Assembly (NCBI GenBank): GCA_003117195.1
Contig: BDSI01000014.1
Span: 248,001-312,000 of the forward strand
Direction of reading: 5' to 3'
Length of the DNA: 64,000 nt
From: Eudorina sp. 2006-703-Eu-15
Taxonomy: Eukaryota; Chlorophyta; Chlorophyceae; Chlamydomonadales; Volvocaceae
This document shows, in pieces, positions 1 to 11,266 of the stretch; the stretch's first letter is position 1; every line of letters begins with the position of its first letter. A model generated the notes under the pieces. That model was given only the letters and a program-made list of their open reading frames with translations. It made no database searches and was not told the origin of the DNA. The position numbers and the translations under genes were made by a program.

Positions 1-409
1 TGGTTGGTTCCAAATCGCTTCCGCTAACGCCAGCCGTGGCCCCATGTGGTGAACCGCCCCCACGCGGGTCGCGCTCCCCCGGGGAGTGGCGCGCCGGCCC
101 CCGGCGCATGCCAATGCACGGTACGACACGGGTACGACATGGGTACGGCACGGGTTCTGCCGTTGGGGCCTGGTCGGCATGCGGGTTTCTTGTTTCATGG
201 TTAGTTATCGCGTTTTGGTCGCGTCCGGGGGTGTGTGATGCGGACGGCCAGACCCGCGGGTCACGCGTGCGGCTGTTTGAAGCACGTGGGGGACCCGCGA
301 GCTCGTGGCCACTGAGAGGTCAGCTGTAGGCACGCCCGGAACCCGGCCATCTCCCCTTAAATTCCCGTGATGTCGTACTTTCTCCACTGTACTGCATTCC
401 CGGGTGCAG
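1..409. other. Intronic sequence at the left edge
   Basis: Sequence upstream of the first visible nicotinamidase exon, ending in the acceptor CAG at 407-409. It is rich in GTACGG-type words. No coding exon with the family's first catalytic motif is present. Confidence 0.6.
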
Positions 410-2271
410 GGGTGCCCTTGCGGTGCCGCGGGGCGACGAAGTGATCCCCGTAATCAACAAGGTGAGGTGTGTTCAGGGAAGCGGTGCTCACTGACCCATG
501 GGTCAGTGACCCGCCCGTGCGCCGCCGTTCTCGGCTGCTGCTTGCCGTAACATACGGCACTCCGGCCACTCTTAAGGCGTTCTTTGGTGTTCCGCGTTCC
601 CTGCTTTGTTATTGCAGCACGGTGTTGGATGTTTGGATCGTGGTACGAATGCCGCAATGCCGCACACCCGCCTCGCGGATGCGCGCTGGCGCCTCGCGGA
701 CCTGGCCCTTACCCTCTCGCTCCGTACGTCCCGCGGGTCACTCCTGACACCCCTTCCTTTCCTTTCCTTCCGCTTCTGTGCCGTCCTCGGTGACGACGAC
801 GCTTCCACGGCGCGCGTCCTCGGTTCCGTCCGCCCGTCCAAACGGACACGGATTCGGACGCGGCTGCACGGGGCGCCGCGCCCTGGCGGCCCACCCACCA
901 GCTCCGCCGCAGCTGCCGCGACCAGCTGACCCTCGTGGTCTTCACCCAGGACTACCACCCGCCCGGCCACGTCAGCTTCGCGAACAGCCACGCGCCGCCG
1001 CCGCCGCCGCTGCAGCTGCCGCCGCCGCCGCCGCCGCGCCTCTCGCCGCCCGTGTCTCCCTCGACCCGCCGCGGGACCGAATCCGCGCTAGCGCTGCTGG
1101 GCGGCTGGGGCGCTCATAGCGGCGGCGGCGGCGGCGGCGGCGGCCGCAGCAGCACCCACAGCGGCGGCGGCGGCGGGCCGGGCGGTTGGGACCCCACCGG
1201 GCCATGTCAGGCCATGCCGACCCAACCGGCGGCGCCACACCTGCATCCACTAGGCGTGAGTTAGCTGGTTACCGTATCATCTGCGCTGCAGACGAGGAAT
1301 TTCTGAGACTCCGAGGGGGACGGGAGCGGAGGGGAGCGGGACGGGGAGCAGTTGTTCGTCCGTGTAGGGACGAAGCTAAAAGGACAAAACCGATACCGTT
1401 TGGGGGTCCGGGGACCGAAACCATCTTGGGCGACTTGGGGCCGTGGAGGGGTCGGGGGGACGGCGTCGTGTGAGCGATGAACCGCACGTGTGCGTGCGTG
1501 CGGGTTTGGACGTGTACGGCAGCTTGCGGGTTCTGTCTTCTGCGGGCGGGTTATTGATCCGGGGACGGGCGTCACGGGGCCATTGGATGGTCCCGCCATG
1601 TACGAATGCGGGATGACCCACCCTGGAGCGTACTGCCTGTACGGCGCTGCGGTCCCGTGGCTCTCCCCCGCACGCGCTGAGGTTCGCAACAACAACCCCG
1701 CATCCGACTCCACTCCACTCCACTCCCCTCCACCCGGATTTTGACTCCTCCACACCCGACGACGTGTTCCCTGCGCGCTTTCCCCCGTCCCACGGCTGCC
1801 TGGTGGCTCCGCAGCCACCGCCGTTGCCGCCGACACCCCTGGAGCGGTCGCAGCCCTGCTGGCAGGCGCCGCCGCAGCCTCGTCAGTATGTACGACTGGC
1901 GTACGACAGGGCCACGAGGGGACTCAAGAGTTGCTCTCGATGCGGCCGCGGCTGCGCAGAGGGGACCGTCAACGCGGCAGCCGCGGCGGCGGCGGCGGAG
2001 GCGGCGGCGGAGGCGGAGGCGGCGGAGGCGGAGGCGACGAAGCTGTCGAGCGTCGCGGATGGTCAGGCCGGGCGGCATGTCCCCTCCTGGAGTGACGGGG
2101 CTAGCGAAGGGCGCGGGCACATGGCGGCGGCAGCGGCGGCGGCGGGGCAGCGGCGGCTGGGGTACGGCAGCGTCAATGGTCTGGGGGCGTCGGGTGCGCC
2201 GACGACGCCGCGGGAGGCGGAGAACGGCGGCGGCAGACCGCTTCCGTCAGTTGGTGGCATTGGCAGCGGCG

Positions 2272-2303
<32 letters not shown>

Positions 2304-5175
2304 AGTGACATCGGTGGCGGAGATCGCTGCGGCGGCGGCGGCCGCGGGCTTCTGGAGGTCACCTCGGAGGCGGTGCGGGAGGAGGAGGACGGAGAAGATC
2401 TGACGAGGCTGCTGGAGCGTCGGATGGAGGAGGCGGGCTGGACCAGTGGCGCAGCGGCGAGCATGGCGGCGGCGGCGGCGACGGCGCCAATGGCGGCGGA
2501 GGCCACGCAGCCGGATGCGGACGATGCGACGGAGGTCGCGGGGGCAAGCGCGCAGCTGATCAAGCGGGCGCAATGCCAGGTAGCGGCGGCGCCGGCAGGA
2601 CCGGTGGAGGCCGCACGTGGCGGAGCAGCAGTGCCAGGTGGCGGCGGCAGCGGCGGCGGCGGCGGCGGCAGCGCGGGGCAGGCCGCAGCTGACGCCGTCG
2701 ACGGCGGCGGCAGGGCGGCCGACCGGGGACGCGAAGCGGCGGAGGCGGCGGAGGCGACGGCCAGTGTACGGCAGGACGAGCGGGGACCCGCAGAGCCGGC
2801 AGAAAGGCCGGTGGCCACGCGCGCAGCCTGTCGGGAGCAGAACGGCGATGAGGGCGGCGGCGCCCGCGGAGCCACCGACGGCGACAGCGGCGCTGTGACA
2901 GGTTGCCGTACACACAGCGTCGCCGTACAGACGGAGCTCTCGGTCGCGGGCACCTCCCAACCCACCGGCATTGTCGCCGCCGGCATTGCCGTACAGACAG
3001 CGGCGCCGGCGGAGCCCTCCTGCGGGGAAGAGCTCACGCCGGAGACGGCGGTGGTGCCGGCGGCGGCGCTGGTGGCGCTCCCCGCGGCGGCGGCGGCGGC
3101 GGCGGCGGCCGCGCTTCCGGCGTCGCCGAAGGACACGACGCCGCCGTCGGCGCTAGGGCCGACGGGATGCGCTGACGGGACGGTGCGGGATTCCCAAACG
3201 CGACCCGACGGGCAGCGGCCGGCGGCGTCTTCCACCCCTATGGCTGCCGCCGCCGGTAACGAGGCAGTGCAAGCGGCGGAGGCGGCGGAGGCGGCGGAGG
3301 CGGCGGAGGCGGCGGAGGCGGCGGAGGCAGCGGAGGCGGAGGCGGAGGCGGAAAGGGCGGCGCGGGATGATCGGGGGAAGGTGGAGGCGAGGGGCGAGGA
3401 GGAGGTGGTGGTGCTGCAGCGGCTGTGGCCGGAGCACTGCGTGGCAGGATCTACCGGCTCGGATCTGGTTCTGGAGCTGGTCGCGCTGCCGCGAGATCTC
3501 ATTGTACGGAAAGGAACCCGACGCGAGGTCGACGGCTACAGCGCCTTCTTCGACAACGGCAGGTGGGCGGCGAACACTGTGTACGTTGCGGCGGGTACGG
3601 CAGTGTACGGGATGCTCACGAATGCCTGGAAATTGCTGCTGTCACACGGACCCATGGGTCAGTGACAGTGCACGTCGTGCCGTACAAGTCAGGTGCTGCA
3701 AGCCGTGGTATCTCCGCTGCGTCCCACGGACAGGTAATGCCGAGTGCCCGAATGCCTGCGGTCGGCTAAAAGTCGACGTACTTCAAAAAGATGCCGTACG
3801 GTCTTTCAAGCCGGTGTATCCCAGCCCATCGTCATCCTAAACACAGCCCCATCATTATTAAGGATGTTACATGGACCCCGCGGGTCATTGGTGACAGCCG
3901 AAGCTTCGTCACGGCCTATCGAGCCGGTGTACCAAAGCCCATCTTCAACCTAAACACAGCCCCATCATCCTAATAAACATCCTCAACTTCTTTTTCAATT
4001 TACCCCCCCCCCCCTGTGCGGCCTCAGGCTCCACGCCACAGGGCTCCACGAGCGGCTGGTGTCCATGGGGGTGTCCCGGCTGCTGGTGGCGGGGGTGGCC
4101 ACCGAGTACTGCGTGCTGTGGACGGTACGGGACGCCGTACGACTGGGTTACCAGGTGAGGAGGGGGCTTGAGGAGGTGTGGTGAGGTGACTCCAGTGTTT
4201 TGAGGAGGGGGGCTCTGGGTGTGGTGTTGGGGGGATTGTGGAGGAGGAGGTGATGGAGGAGGTCGGTGTCCGCGGGGGCAGGATCACGTGACCTGGGAGA
4301 TGGCTTGTACGGCAGGAACCCATGGGTCACACGGTGAGTGCCCGACTGCCCGTGGGTCGGTTTGGGCGCGCTCTCGGGTTGGGGTGTCGTAAGTGGTGTG
4401 GGGTGGGTTGAGGGTTGAGTGTGGTGCCATGAAGAAGTAATGGGGTCTCCCCGGCGCGGGTCACCGGGGTGGTGTGGAGTTCCAATGAATGAACAAGCTC
4501 TCAAAGGACGAACCCGGTCATATCCGGGCATTATTTCTGGGGGGTCAAGCTGGCAAGTGTTGGGGCGGTGTGGTGCGGACAGGGAGGAGAAGCGGCCGGC
4601 GCCACTCGCCGGTCGCCGCGCCGCTTTGCATCAGAGCCCAGATCCTGTTTAGGCTTCCTTAGCCCGGGTTGACCCGCCGGCCTGCCGACTGCAAGTGGCT
4701 CCCCGCCCCGCCCCTCTGGCAGCAGCGCAGCATAACCTTGTCTACCATTTTCTTATATCCCCCTCCCATCCCCTCCCCTCCCGTCCCCTCCCCGGTGTGG
4801 ACGTGTGCGGTGACCCATGGGTCGTTCCTGGCGGCCTGCCGGCGGCAGGTGTGGGTGGTCGCGGACGCGATCCGGGGCCTGGGCGGCCCCGAGGAGGCGG
4901 CGGCGATGGCGGAGCTCGCGGGACTGCCCGGGGTGCTGCTGCTGGTTTCGGAGCAGGTCATCTCGGCGGCGGCTGCGTGGCCGCATGCGGAGATGCTAGC
5001 CCTCACCCCGGTGGCTGAGGCGGGGCCTGAGTTTGGGGCGGGGGCTGGAGCCGGCGCTGGGGTGAGGACGGGGGCTGGGGCTGGGGTTGGGGCTGGGGAG
5101 GGCGAGGCGGAGGATGCCGTCGTCGGTGTTGACAACCGGAACGCGGCGTGCTCCGGGGGACAGGGAGGGCATTGA
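410..5175 (+). CDS. Nicotinamidase (isochorismatase-like hydrolase), 5'-partial
   Basis: Hydrolyses nicotinamide to nicotinic acid in NAD salvage. Exons read: 410-461 (ALAVPRGDEVIPVINK), 902-about 1255, a long Ala/Gly/Glu-rich exon ending at 3562, 4028-4154 and 4849-5175 (stop). Family motifs appear in the right order: the metal-binding D-x-H-x3-H in TQDYHPPGHVSFANSH, then LWPEHCVAGSTGSDL, IVRKGT, VDGYSAFFDN, the catalytic-cysteine block VAGVATEYCV, and VWVVADAIRG. The 3562/4028 junction (AG|G) restores DNGR-LHATGLHERL in phase. The exon with the catalytic Asp (VDxQxDF) is not seen and must lie left of position 1, so the gene is cut by the window edge. Between the metal-binding loop and the WPEHC motif, family members have a short loop; here there is low-complexity sequence of at least about 95 residues, and much more if the 1764-3419 open frame is coding. 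The start of that long exon is unresolved. The C terminus is Gly/Ala-rich. Confidence 0.88.
1976..3360 (+). repeat. Extended (GCG/GGC)n trinucleotide low-complexity tract
   Basis: About 1.4 kb dominated by GCG, GGC and GAGGCG triplets. All-frame openness here reflects lack of TA-rich stops, so openness alone is not evidence of coding. The forward frame that continues into WPEHC would give poly-Ala, poly-Gly and an (EAA)n helix. It also contains less repetitive stretches such as HSVAVQTELSV and AGIAVQTAAP, which favour part of it being translated as an insertion in the nicotinamidase. Confidence 0.7.
4714..4762 (+). repeat. Intronic element copy 1 (GGCAGCAGCGCAG...TCTACCA)
   Basis: Copy in the last nicotinamidase intron, sense to the gene, about 85 nt before the acceptor at 4848. 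It reads TCTACCATTTTCTTATATCC where other copies read TCTACCAATTTCCTATACCC. Confidence 0.75.
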
Positions 5176-5276
5176 GGGGCGGTCGGCTTTGTTCACTGAC
5201 AGGTCACGGGCTAGTTCGCGATTTTTTGTGCTTGGATACGAGTGCTTGGAGTGGGAATGGCCCGAGACATTCTGTT

Positions 5277-5281
5277 TGTAA
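5277..5281 (+). promoter_or_regulatory. TGTAA poly(A) signal of the nicotinamidase gene
   Basis: TGTAA is the usual green-algal polyadenylation signal. This one lies about 100 nt after the stop codon. Confidence 0.6.
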
Positions 5282-6910
5282 CCGTTAACAAGGTGGACCT
5301 TTTGGTTCGAGGGCATGTGTTGCACTGGCGGGAGAGAGGAGGTTGCTGTCATTATCGCGCAGAAAGGAGGATGAGGGGGAGAGTGAGGATGAGGAGGATG
5401 AACATTCTTGGCAGCAGCGAAATGTTGACTAGGGCTGCGCGGGCGAGGGGCAGAGGGCGGTGCCCCCCGCTGCCATGGATGCCTGAATGATGGGAGTTGA
5501 AATGCATTTTTGGGCTGTTTTGCATTTTCGGTGGTAGCCTGTTTGAGGGGCTAGGGCTTTGGAATATGAATAATTGGTGTGTGCGCGCGCGCGCGCTCTC
5601 GGACCTTTCCGACTTCCGGGATGTTGCATTTGTTTGGAAAGGGTTGGAACCTGTTGGATTGGTCCGTTCAGACAAGACGCTTCGATGCCGCAATTAATTG
5701 GGGTATGTGGCGCGATGTCCACATTCTTTGGTCAGATTGATGGGCGGTTGGGCGCTCGGAAGCGGGAGTTTGCGGGATTCAGTTGGACGACGGCGGTGTG
5801 CCAGCGCAGCCGAGGAGTTAAAAATCGAGTGGCTCACGCAGAGTGACGCCAGCCTTACGTCCGCACCTCTGTATCGTTCCTTGCAAAACTGTTCGGCTTC
5901 GGTATTCCATGGTTACAATTATGTTGACAAACTGACGCGGTGAAACATCATCATAATATCATACTGTGTCCCGTTCCTCCCAACCCGCGAACTTCCCTGG
6001 CTGCGATACTTTGAATTTCCGTTGTTGTTCAACAATCTTTGTTGCAATTATTTCGTCCTGTTTGTCCAATCCAAACCTGTGACCGCATCTTCAAACACAC
6101 TCGCGCGGTCACTTTGGAGGATTGAAAATCAGAGCCACGCCCGACAAGTGATTTGCAGACTGCGTCAGCTTCACAGTTACTGACTTCAGCGAGGCGTCGG
6201 CGTTTCTAAAACTCTTGCACATCGTCAACAGGCTTGCTCGGAGCACTCATGTCACCGTCATTGTGGTAAGTTTCTTTGAAAATTAGCACGTTAACACGAT
6301 TATGGCAACTGTCCTGGTCTGTCCGGCGTCTGCAAATCAGCGTCGACGATGGAATTGCAGCGTTGGATGCCACCAGCCGGGTGGCGCAGGCGCGAATAGC
6401 ATTCCACGTATTGTCTTAATCAACAGGAAACAAAATAACTTGTAACTCTGGTGCGCGCTGGACCCTTTCTGGACCCTTCCGCGCTCGCCTTGCGTCGCCG
6501 ACCGCTAGAAAGGGTCGCGCCTAAACTCTTCGTGCGCCGTCATCTTGCGCCACATATTCCAGTACATTACAAAACCTCTTTACAGCGCAATCGCCAATTT
6601 ACGGAGTCCGACGCTGCTGCGATCATCCAGCCAGTCCAACCCAACCAGGCCTGCTAGTATTGGTTGGCGACGGGGTGCCTGCCCTCAGTTACCTACCTGC
6701 CTACCGCCACCCCCCTTACCCCCACCTGTGACACTGGTCGCGCATCACCCTCCTCCACCCGCTTGCAGCGCTGACTCTCTGGGGCCCCCAGATGCCGTAC
6801 CCTCATCGCCTCTGGAGATCTGCGGTACGTCCAGCAGCCCCTCAGCAGTAGCCGACCCTCCGCTCGCACACAGCGCCGGTAAGGCTGCCGTGGCGGAGCC
6901 GACGGCGCCG
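5282..6910. other. Intergenic: nicotinamidase 3' end to BCAT 5' region
   Basis: Less GC-rich sequence with a (GC)n run at 5580-5596. No gene is supported. A possible tiny first exon of the next gene is at 6249-6265 (MSPSL then TG|GTAAGT). It would join in phase to an acceptor at 6768 after a pyrimidine-rich stretch, but this rests only on splice-site quality. Confidence 0.4.
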
Positions 6911-9900
6911 ATGACGGCTGCGCCGCCAACGGCCGCGTCCTCATCGCCTCCGCCGTCGCCCAAGGTGCCGGCACCTGCCGTGCCCCTCTGTCGACCGCCC
7001 TCGATGGTCACGACGAGCACGGCCGCTGACGGCGGCGCCGCCGCTGATCCCGCCGCCGGCGCGGCGGCTGCGGCCGGCGCTGCTGCTGGCGCCGCCATCG
7101 ACTGGTCACGTGTACGGCTCGGCGTCGATGCCGCGCCGACAATGTTCGTCGCTACCTGGTCGGCCGAGGACGGTTGCTGGGACGGCGGCAAGCTGGTTCC
7201 GTACGGTCCGCTGAGCCTTATGCCGGCGGCGCAAGTCCTCAACTACGGCCAGAGCATCTTCGAGGGCATGAAGGCGTACCGGTACGACGGCCCCGACGCC
7301 GCCGCCGACACCGGCGACGGCGGCCACCGAGTGCTGCTGTTCCGCCCCGACGCCAACGCGGAGCGGTTCGAGGCGGGCGCCCGCCGTATGTGCATGCCGT
7401 CGGTGCCGCCCGCCATGTTCCTGGAGGCCGTACAAGCGGTCGTACGGGCAAACGCTGCCTGGGTGAGCTGGGGATGGTGATCCGAGTGGGGACCTTGGCC
7501 GCCTGGGCGGCCTCCTCCATTCTGGGCTCATAAGGCCCCCAACCAGAAGGCCTGGACGACGACATACAGCGGACGACATCGGCCCCACTGCGGCGAGCTT
7601 CTAAGTTCGAACGTTTTATGCCCTGTCGCTGCAGCCCTAATGCCGCTCCAGCCCTGATGACACCCAACCCACCTGTCGACACGTACACGAACCCGCCCAA
7701 TCCTCCGGTCCCCTGCAGGTCCCCCCCGCCGACCGGGGCAGCCTCTACCTGCGGCCCCTGCTGCTTGGTTCCGGAGCCCTCCTGGGCCTGTGTCCCGCAC
7801 CGTCGTACACCTTCCTGGTGTACGCGATTCCCGTGGGCCAGCGCGCCAAGGTGAGGGCGGCGGGGACCCCCGGGGCGTGTGCATCTTGTGTGTCTGTTTG
7901 TATGTCTGTTTGTGTGTCTGTGTATCTGTTCGTGTGTCTGTGTGTGAATTGTTGCATGTCTGAACGGACCGGGCCTGACGCTGGCCAAGGACTTCTGAAC
8001 CAGCCCTGGGGTGTGGTAGAGAGGGCTCCCGGTGTGTGTGTGTGTGGGCGTTGGAACTCCAGGCAGGGCATCTTCTATGGCCTGAGCAGTTATGACATAG
8101 ATTCAATTCTGTCATTGATCATTCAATCAACCATTTATTGACATGGCAGGTGTGTGCAAGGAAGCACGCGCGCTCTTCTGCCGGCCCTATCACCCGTCCT
8201 CATGTCCCTTTCCAACATACCGCGGCCTCAACTTGCCTCACCGGCGCCGGCCCATGCCTAACCGGGCCCCGGCCCCGTACCCCCGGGTTTCTTTCTTTTT
8301 GAAATTTAGCCCCGTAACCCTGCACCCCCCGCACCCGGCGCAGGACGGCCGTCTGTCCTCCCTGGACTACCTGATCCACGACTCCCTGCACCGGGCCGCC
8401 CCCCGGGGAGTGGGCTCCACCAAAGCGGCGGGCAACTACAGCCCCTGCCTCCTGGCGCAGCAGCAGGCGCGGGCGCAGGGCTGCAACGACTGCATCTACC
8501 TGGACGCCAAGAGGTGGGGGCAGCACCGGCACACGGATATGATGTATAAGATATACATATAAGATATATGATGCATTAGGCACAAGGAAGCCAAGAGGTG
8601 GGGCCTGCATGGGCGCAGAGCATGGGCCAAGGGGCCCAAGCAGCGGGCAGGGGCACGGGAAAGGACTGCGGGTCAGGCGGCATCGGCATCCCTGTGTTGG
8701 TTGCTTGGACCGGTTGCTCCCTCCCTCTTCATCCGTGTCCACCACCACCACCACCAAGGAGCATTCACCCAGGAGCAAGATCCCTCTTGTCTCCACCATG
8801 GCCACCACCAGCGCGATTACCATCTTGTGATCCGTTACCTCGTCTGCCTCGCTTTCCTCCTTGCCATCCTCTTTCCCTCGCGCTCTCCCCCTTCTCCTCC
8901 TCACCCGCTCTGAACCGTCGCCCTGGCAGCAGCGCAGTTTGAAATGCAAGTCTACCAATTTCCTATACCCCCCTTCCTCCTCCCCCGCAGCGATAAGTAC
9001 CTGGAGGAGGGCTCCGGCTGCAACGTGTTTGTGACCCACGGGTCGGTGCTGTCCACCCCGCCCGCCGCCGGGTCCATCCTGCCCGGCGTCACCCGCGCCT
9101 CGCTGCTGCAGCTGGCGGCGGCTCTGGGGTACGGGGTGCGGGAGGCGCCTATCCCGGTGGAGTCGGCGATGGAGGTGGGAGGGGCCTCTGACTGGGGGGT
9201 GGGAGGTGGGAGGGGCCTCGGGCTGGGGGATGGGAGGTGGGAGGGGCCTCGGGCTGGGGGGGCTGGCGAGTCGGGGTCGGGGCCGGGGTGAGCAGGCCTC
9301 AGGCTCCTGGAGGTCGGTAGAGGGCGGGCATCGGCAGATCGGCTCTCAGGCTGGAGACTTGGGGAGCGGTTTGGGGCTTGTGTGTTGGGGCCTTCAGGAT
9401 GTCACAATGAGCCCGACCTGAGAACGTGTGCCTTGTTCCGTACACACGATATGGTGTGGCTGAGCGTGTCGAAGGGTGGCAGGATGAGAGACCGTTGCAG
9501 TGGCCTTCGACAAGGTTTTGACCATGCAGCTTTGGGCCCATCCAACCCTCGGCTCATCCATACCATTGGCTTGTGGTCCCACGTCTAAGGGGGCATCGTC
9601 AACGCCGGCCGTTCGCGAGCGCCTGCTCCCGTACTGTACTGTACTGTACTGCCGGGCGGCACGGCCGGGCCCTTTTTGCCATGACGCACCCGACAGGAAA
9701 GGAAATTTACTCGATCCCCCATGTCTGCGTTCGTACACGGGCTGACACGGCATGCCGTACATGCTGGGCCGTTGCCTCTTCATGTCGTACGCTCAGGCCG
9801 ACGAGATGTTCAGCAGCGGCACCGCGGTGGTGGTCCAACCCATTGGCAGTGTCACCTACAAGGGCCGGAAGGTGCAGTTCTGCCGGGGCGCCGCCGACAA

Positions 9901-10858
9901 CGGTCATGTCAACGGTCATGTCAACGGTCATACCAACGGCTGCGCAGCGGACGGCAACAGCGTCAGTGACACGGCAGACCTGGACGATGCAGAAGCGGCC
10001 GGCGCCGAAGCCAGCGTGTTGTACGGCAGCGGCAAAACCGCTGCGGAGCTGCTGCCGGAGGAGCGGGCCGCGCTGGCGGCCTTCGCGCCGGTTCCGGAGC
10101 CGGGGTCGCTGCCGCCCGGCGTGGGACCCCTCGCGCAGCGGTTGTACAGCCTGCTGACTGGGATCCAATACGGCAGGACGGCGGATCCGTTTGGGTGGAC
10201 GCGCGAGGTCGACATGCAAGGTCCCACAGGTACGCGGCGGGCGGGGGGAAGGAGGCGCCAGCCCCGGGTTGTGGCCGCGATGATGGTACCGGGTGGCAGC
10301 CTCGGGCGTGTTTGGGGTCGGAGTGTAGCCGCTGGGTCGCTGGGTCGGTAGGGGCAACCTGGGGTCCCCTGGAGTCCTCCCTCTGAACGGCCGGTCAGGG
10401 CAACTCTAGGATCCTCCCCCTAAATGTCCGTCCGTCCGTCCGTCGCTGGCCGTCAACAGGTGCGCTTTCTGCCTCATGCCGCCACCGCCACGGCTGCAGC
10501 CAACCTTAGCAGTGCGAAGCAAACGGTCCGCCGCGGCGACCCGCGCGGTCCTCCCCGTCCCCTGCTTGGCCCCCTCCGCCTACCTCCGCATCCGCATGCC
10601 CCCCAATACGGACCTCGTACTACCAGCGTCCTTGCTGCGGCTGGCCCTGTTGCCCTGTTGCTGTCGGCGCTTCCCTAATAACCTATGTGTCCCCCGTCTC
10701 CCGGTTCCCGCTTCTATCATCGTACGGCAGAGGGGCCCCTGCACCTGGACCAGCTGCTGGCTGCGACCCACGGGTCGGGAGAGGCGGCTCTGAGCGGCAA
10801 GGCAGAGCCGGGGCCGCTGAAGGCCAAGTCGGTGTTTGCGGACCCTAACCTGGAGTGA
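6911..10858 (+). CDS. Branched-chain amino acid aminotransferase (class IV PLP enzyme)
   Basis: Transfers the amino group between Leu/Ile/Val and 2-oxoglutarate; the Ala/Ser/Pro-rich N-terminal extension suggests plastid or mitochondrial import. Exons: up to 7462, 7719-7850, 8344-8513, 8991-9174, 9797-10229 and 10731-10858 (stop). All junction phases agree. Motifs in order: [24 protein letters not shown], then NAAW joined to [39 protein letters not shown] with the PLP-binding Lys, YLDA joined through KSD to [13 protein letters not shown], and [13 protein letters not shown]. The family usually ends near [17 protein letters not shown]; here the last exon adds about 50 residues joined by a G|AG codon. 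A low-complexity insertion of about 40 residues ([12 protein letters not shown] and an acidic stretch) precedes the last helix region. The true start is unresolved: 6911 is the first in-frame ATG, but the frame is open back to about 6509 and an upstream exon is possible. Confidence 0.9.
7955..8010 (-). repeat. Dispersed repeat fragment (CCTTGGCCAGCGTCAGG family)
   Basis: The reverse strand matches the end region of the repeats at 18710-18990 and 48470-48780 (CTTGGCCAGCGTCAGGCCCGG). It lies in a BCAT intron. Confidence 0.6.
8921..8970 (+). repeat. Intronic element copy 2
   Basis: Near-consensus copy in BCAT intron 3, sense, ending 20 nt before the acceptor at 8990, so it forms the branch-point and pyrimidine-tract end of the intron. 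Confidence 0.8.
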
Positions 10859-11188
10859 CCGAGGGGATGCTCGAGGGGGGCCGGCGCGCTTGGCGGGAGT
10901 TACCCACGGGTCGTGGGTTTGGGATCGGGGACGGCGTGCTGGAGGAGGACTCCCGGGGTTCAGGACCATTCTCTGGTGGGTCGAGTGGAACGACCGCTTA
11001 GCTGGTCATCGGGGGGGCAGGGGGAATGTGGTCGGGGCGTTCTGCATTTGAGAGCGGCGAGGCAGAGGGATCAAGGGACGGAGGCGATTCTTTGGCTGAG
11101 TGAGAGCGAGGCCATGACCCAGTGTGTGTGTGTTGGTTCCGCGAGAATTCCGGTCCTCTGTGTGCGTATGCATGTGTGTGCGTATGCA

Positions 11189-11264
<76 letters not shown>
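11189..11264. repeat. Compound microsatellite (GT)n(GA)n
   Basis: About 10 GT units followed by about 28 GA units, uninterrupted. Confidence 0.95.

Positions 11265-11266
<2 letters not shown>

Noticed and set aside
2063..3502. 479-codon open frame on the minus strand opposite the nicotinamidase insertion
   Set aside because: It is a mirror of the GC-triplet tract (Ser/Ala/Pro runs), with no family motif; the plus frame connects in phase to the WPEHC motif.
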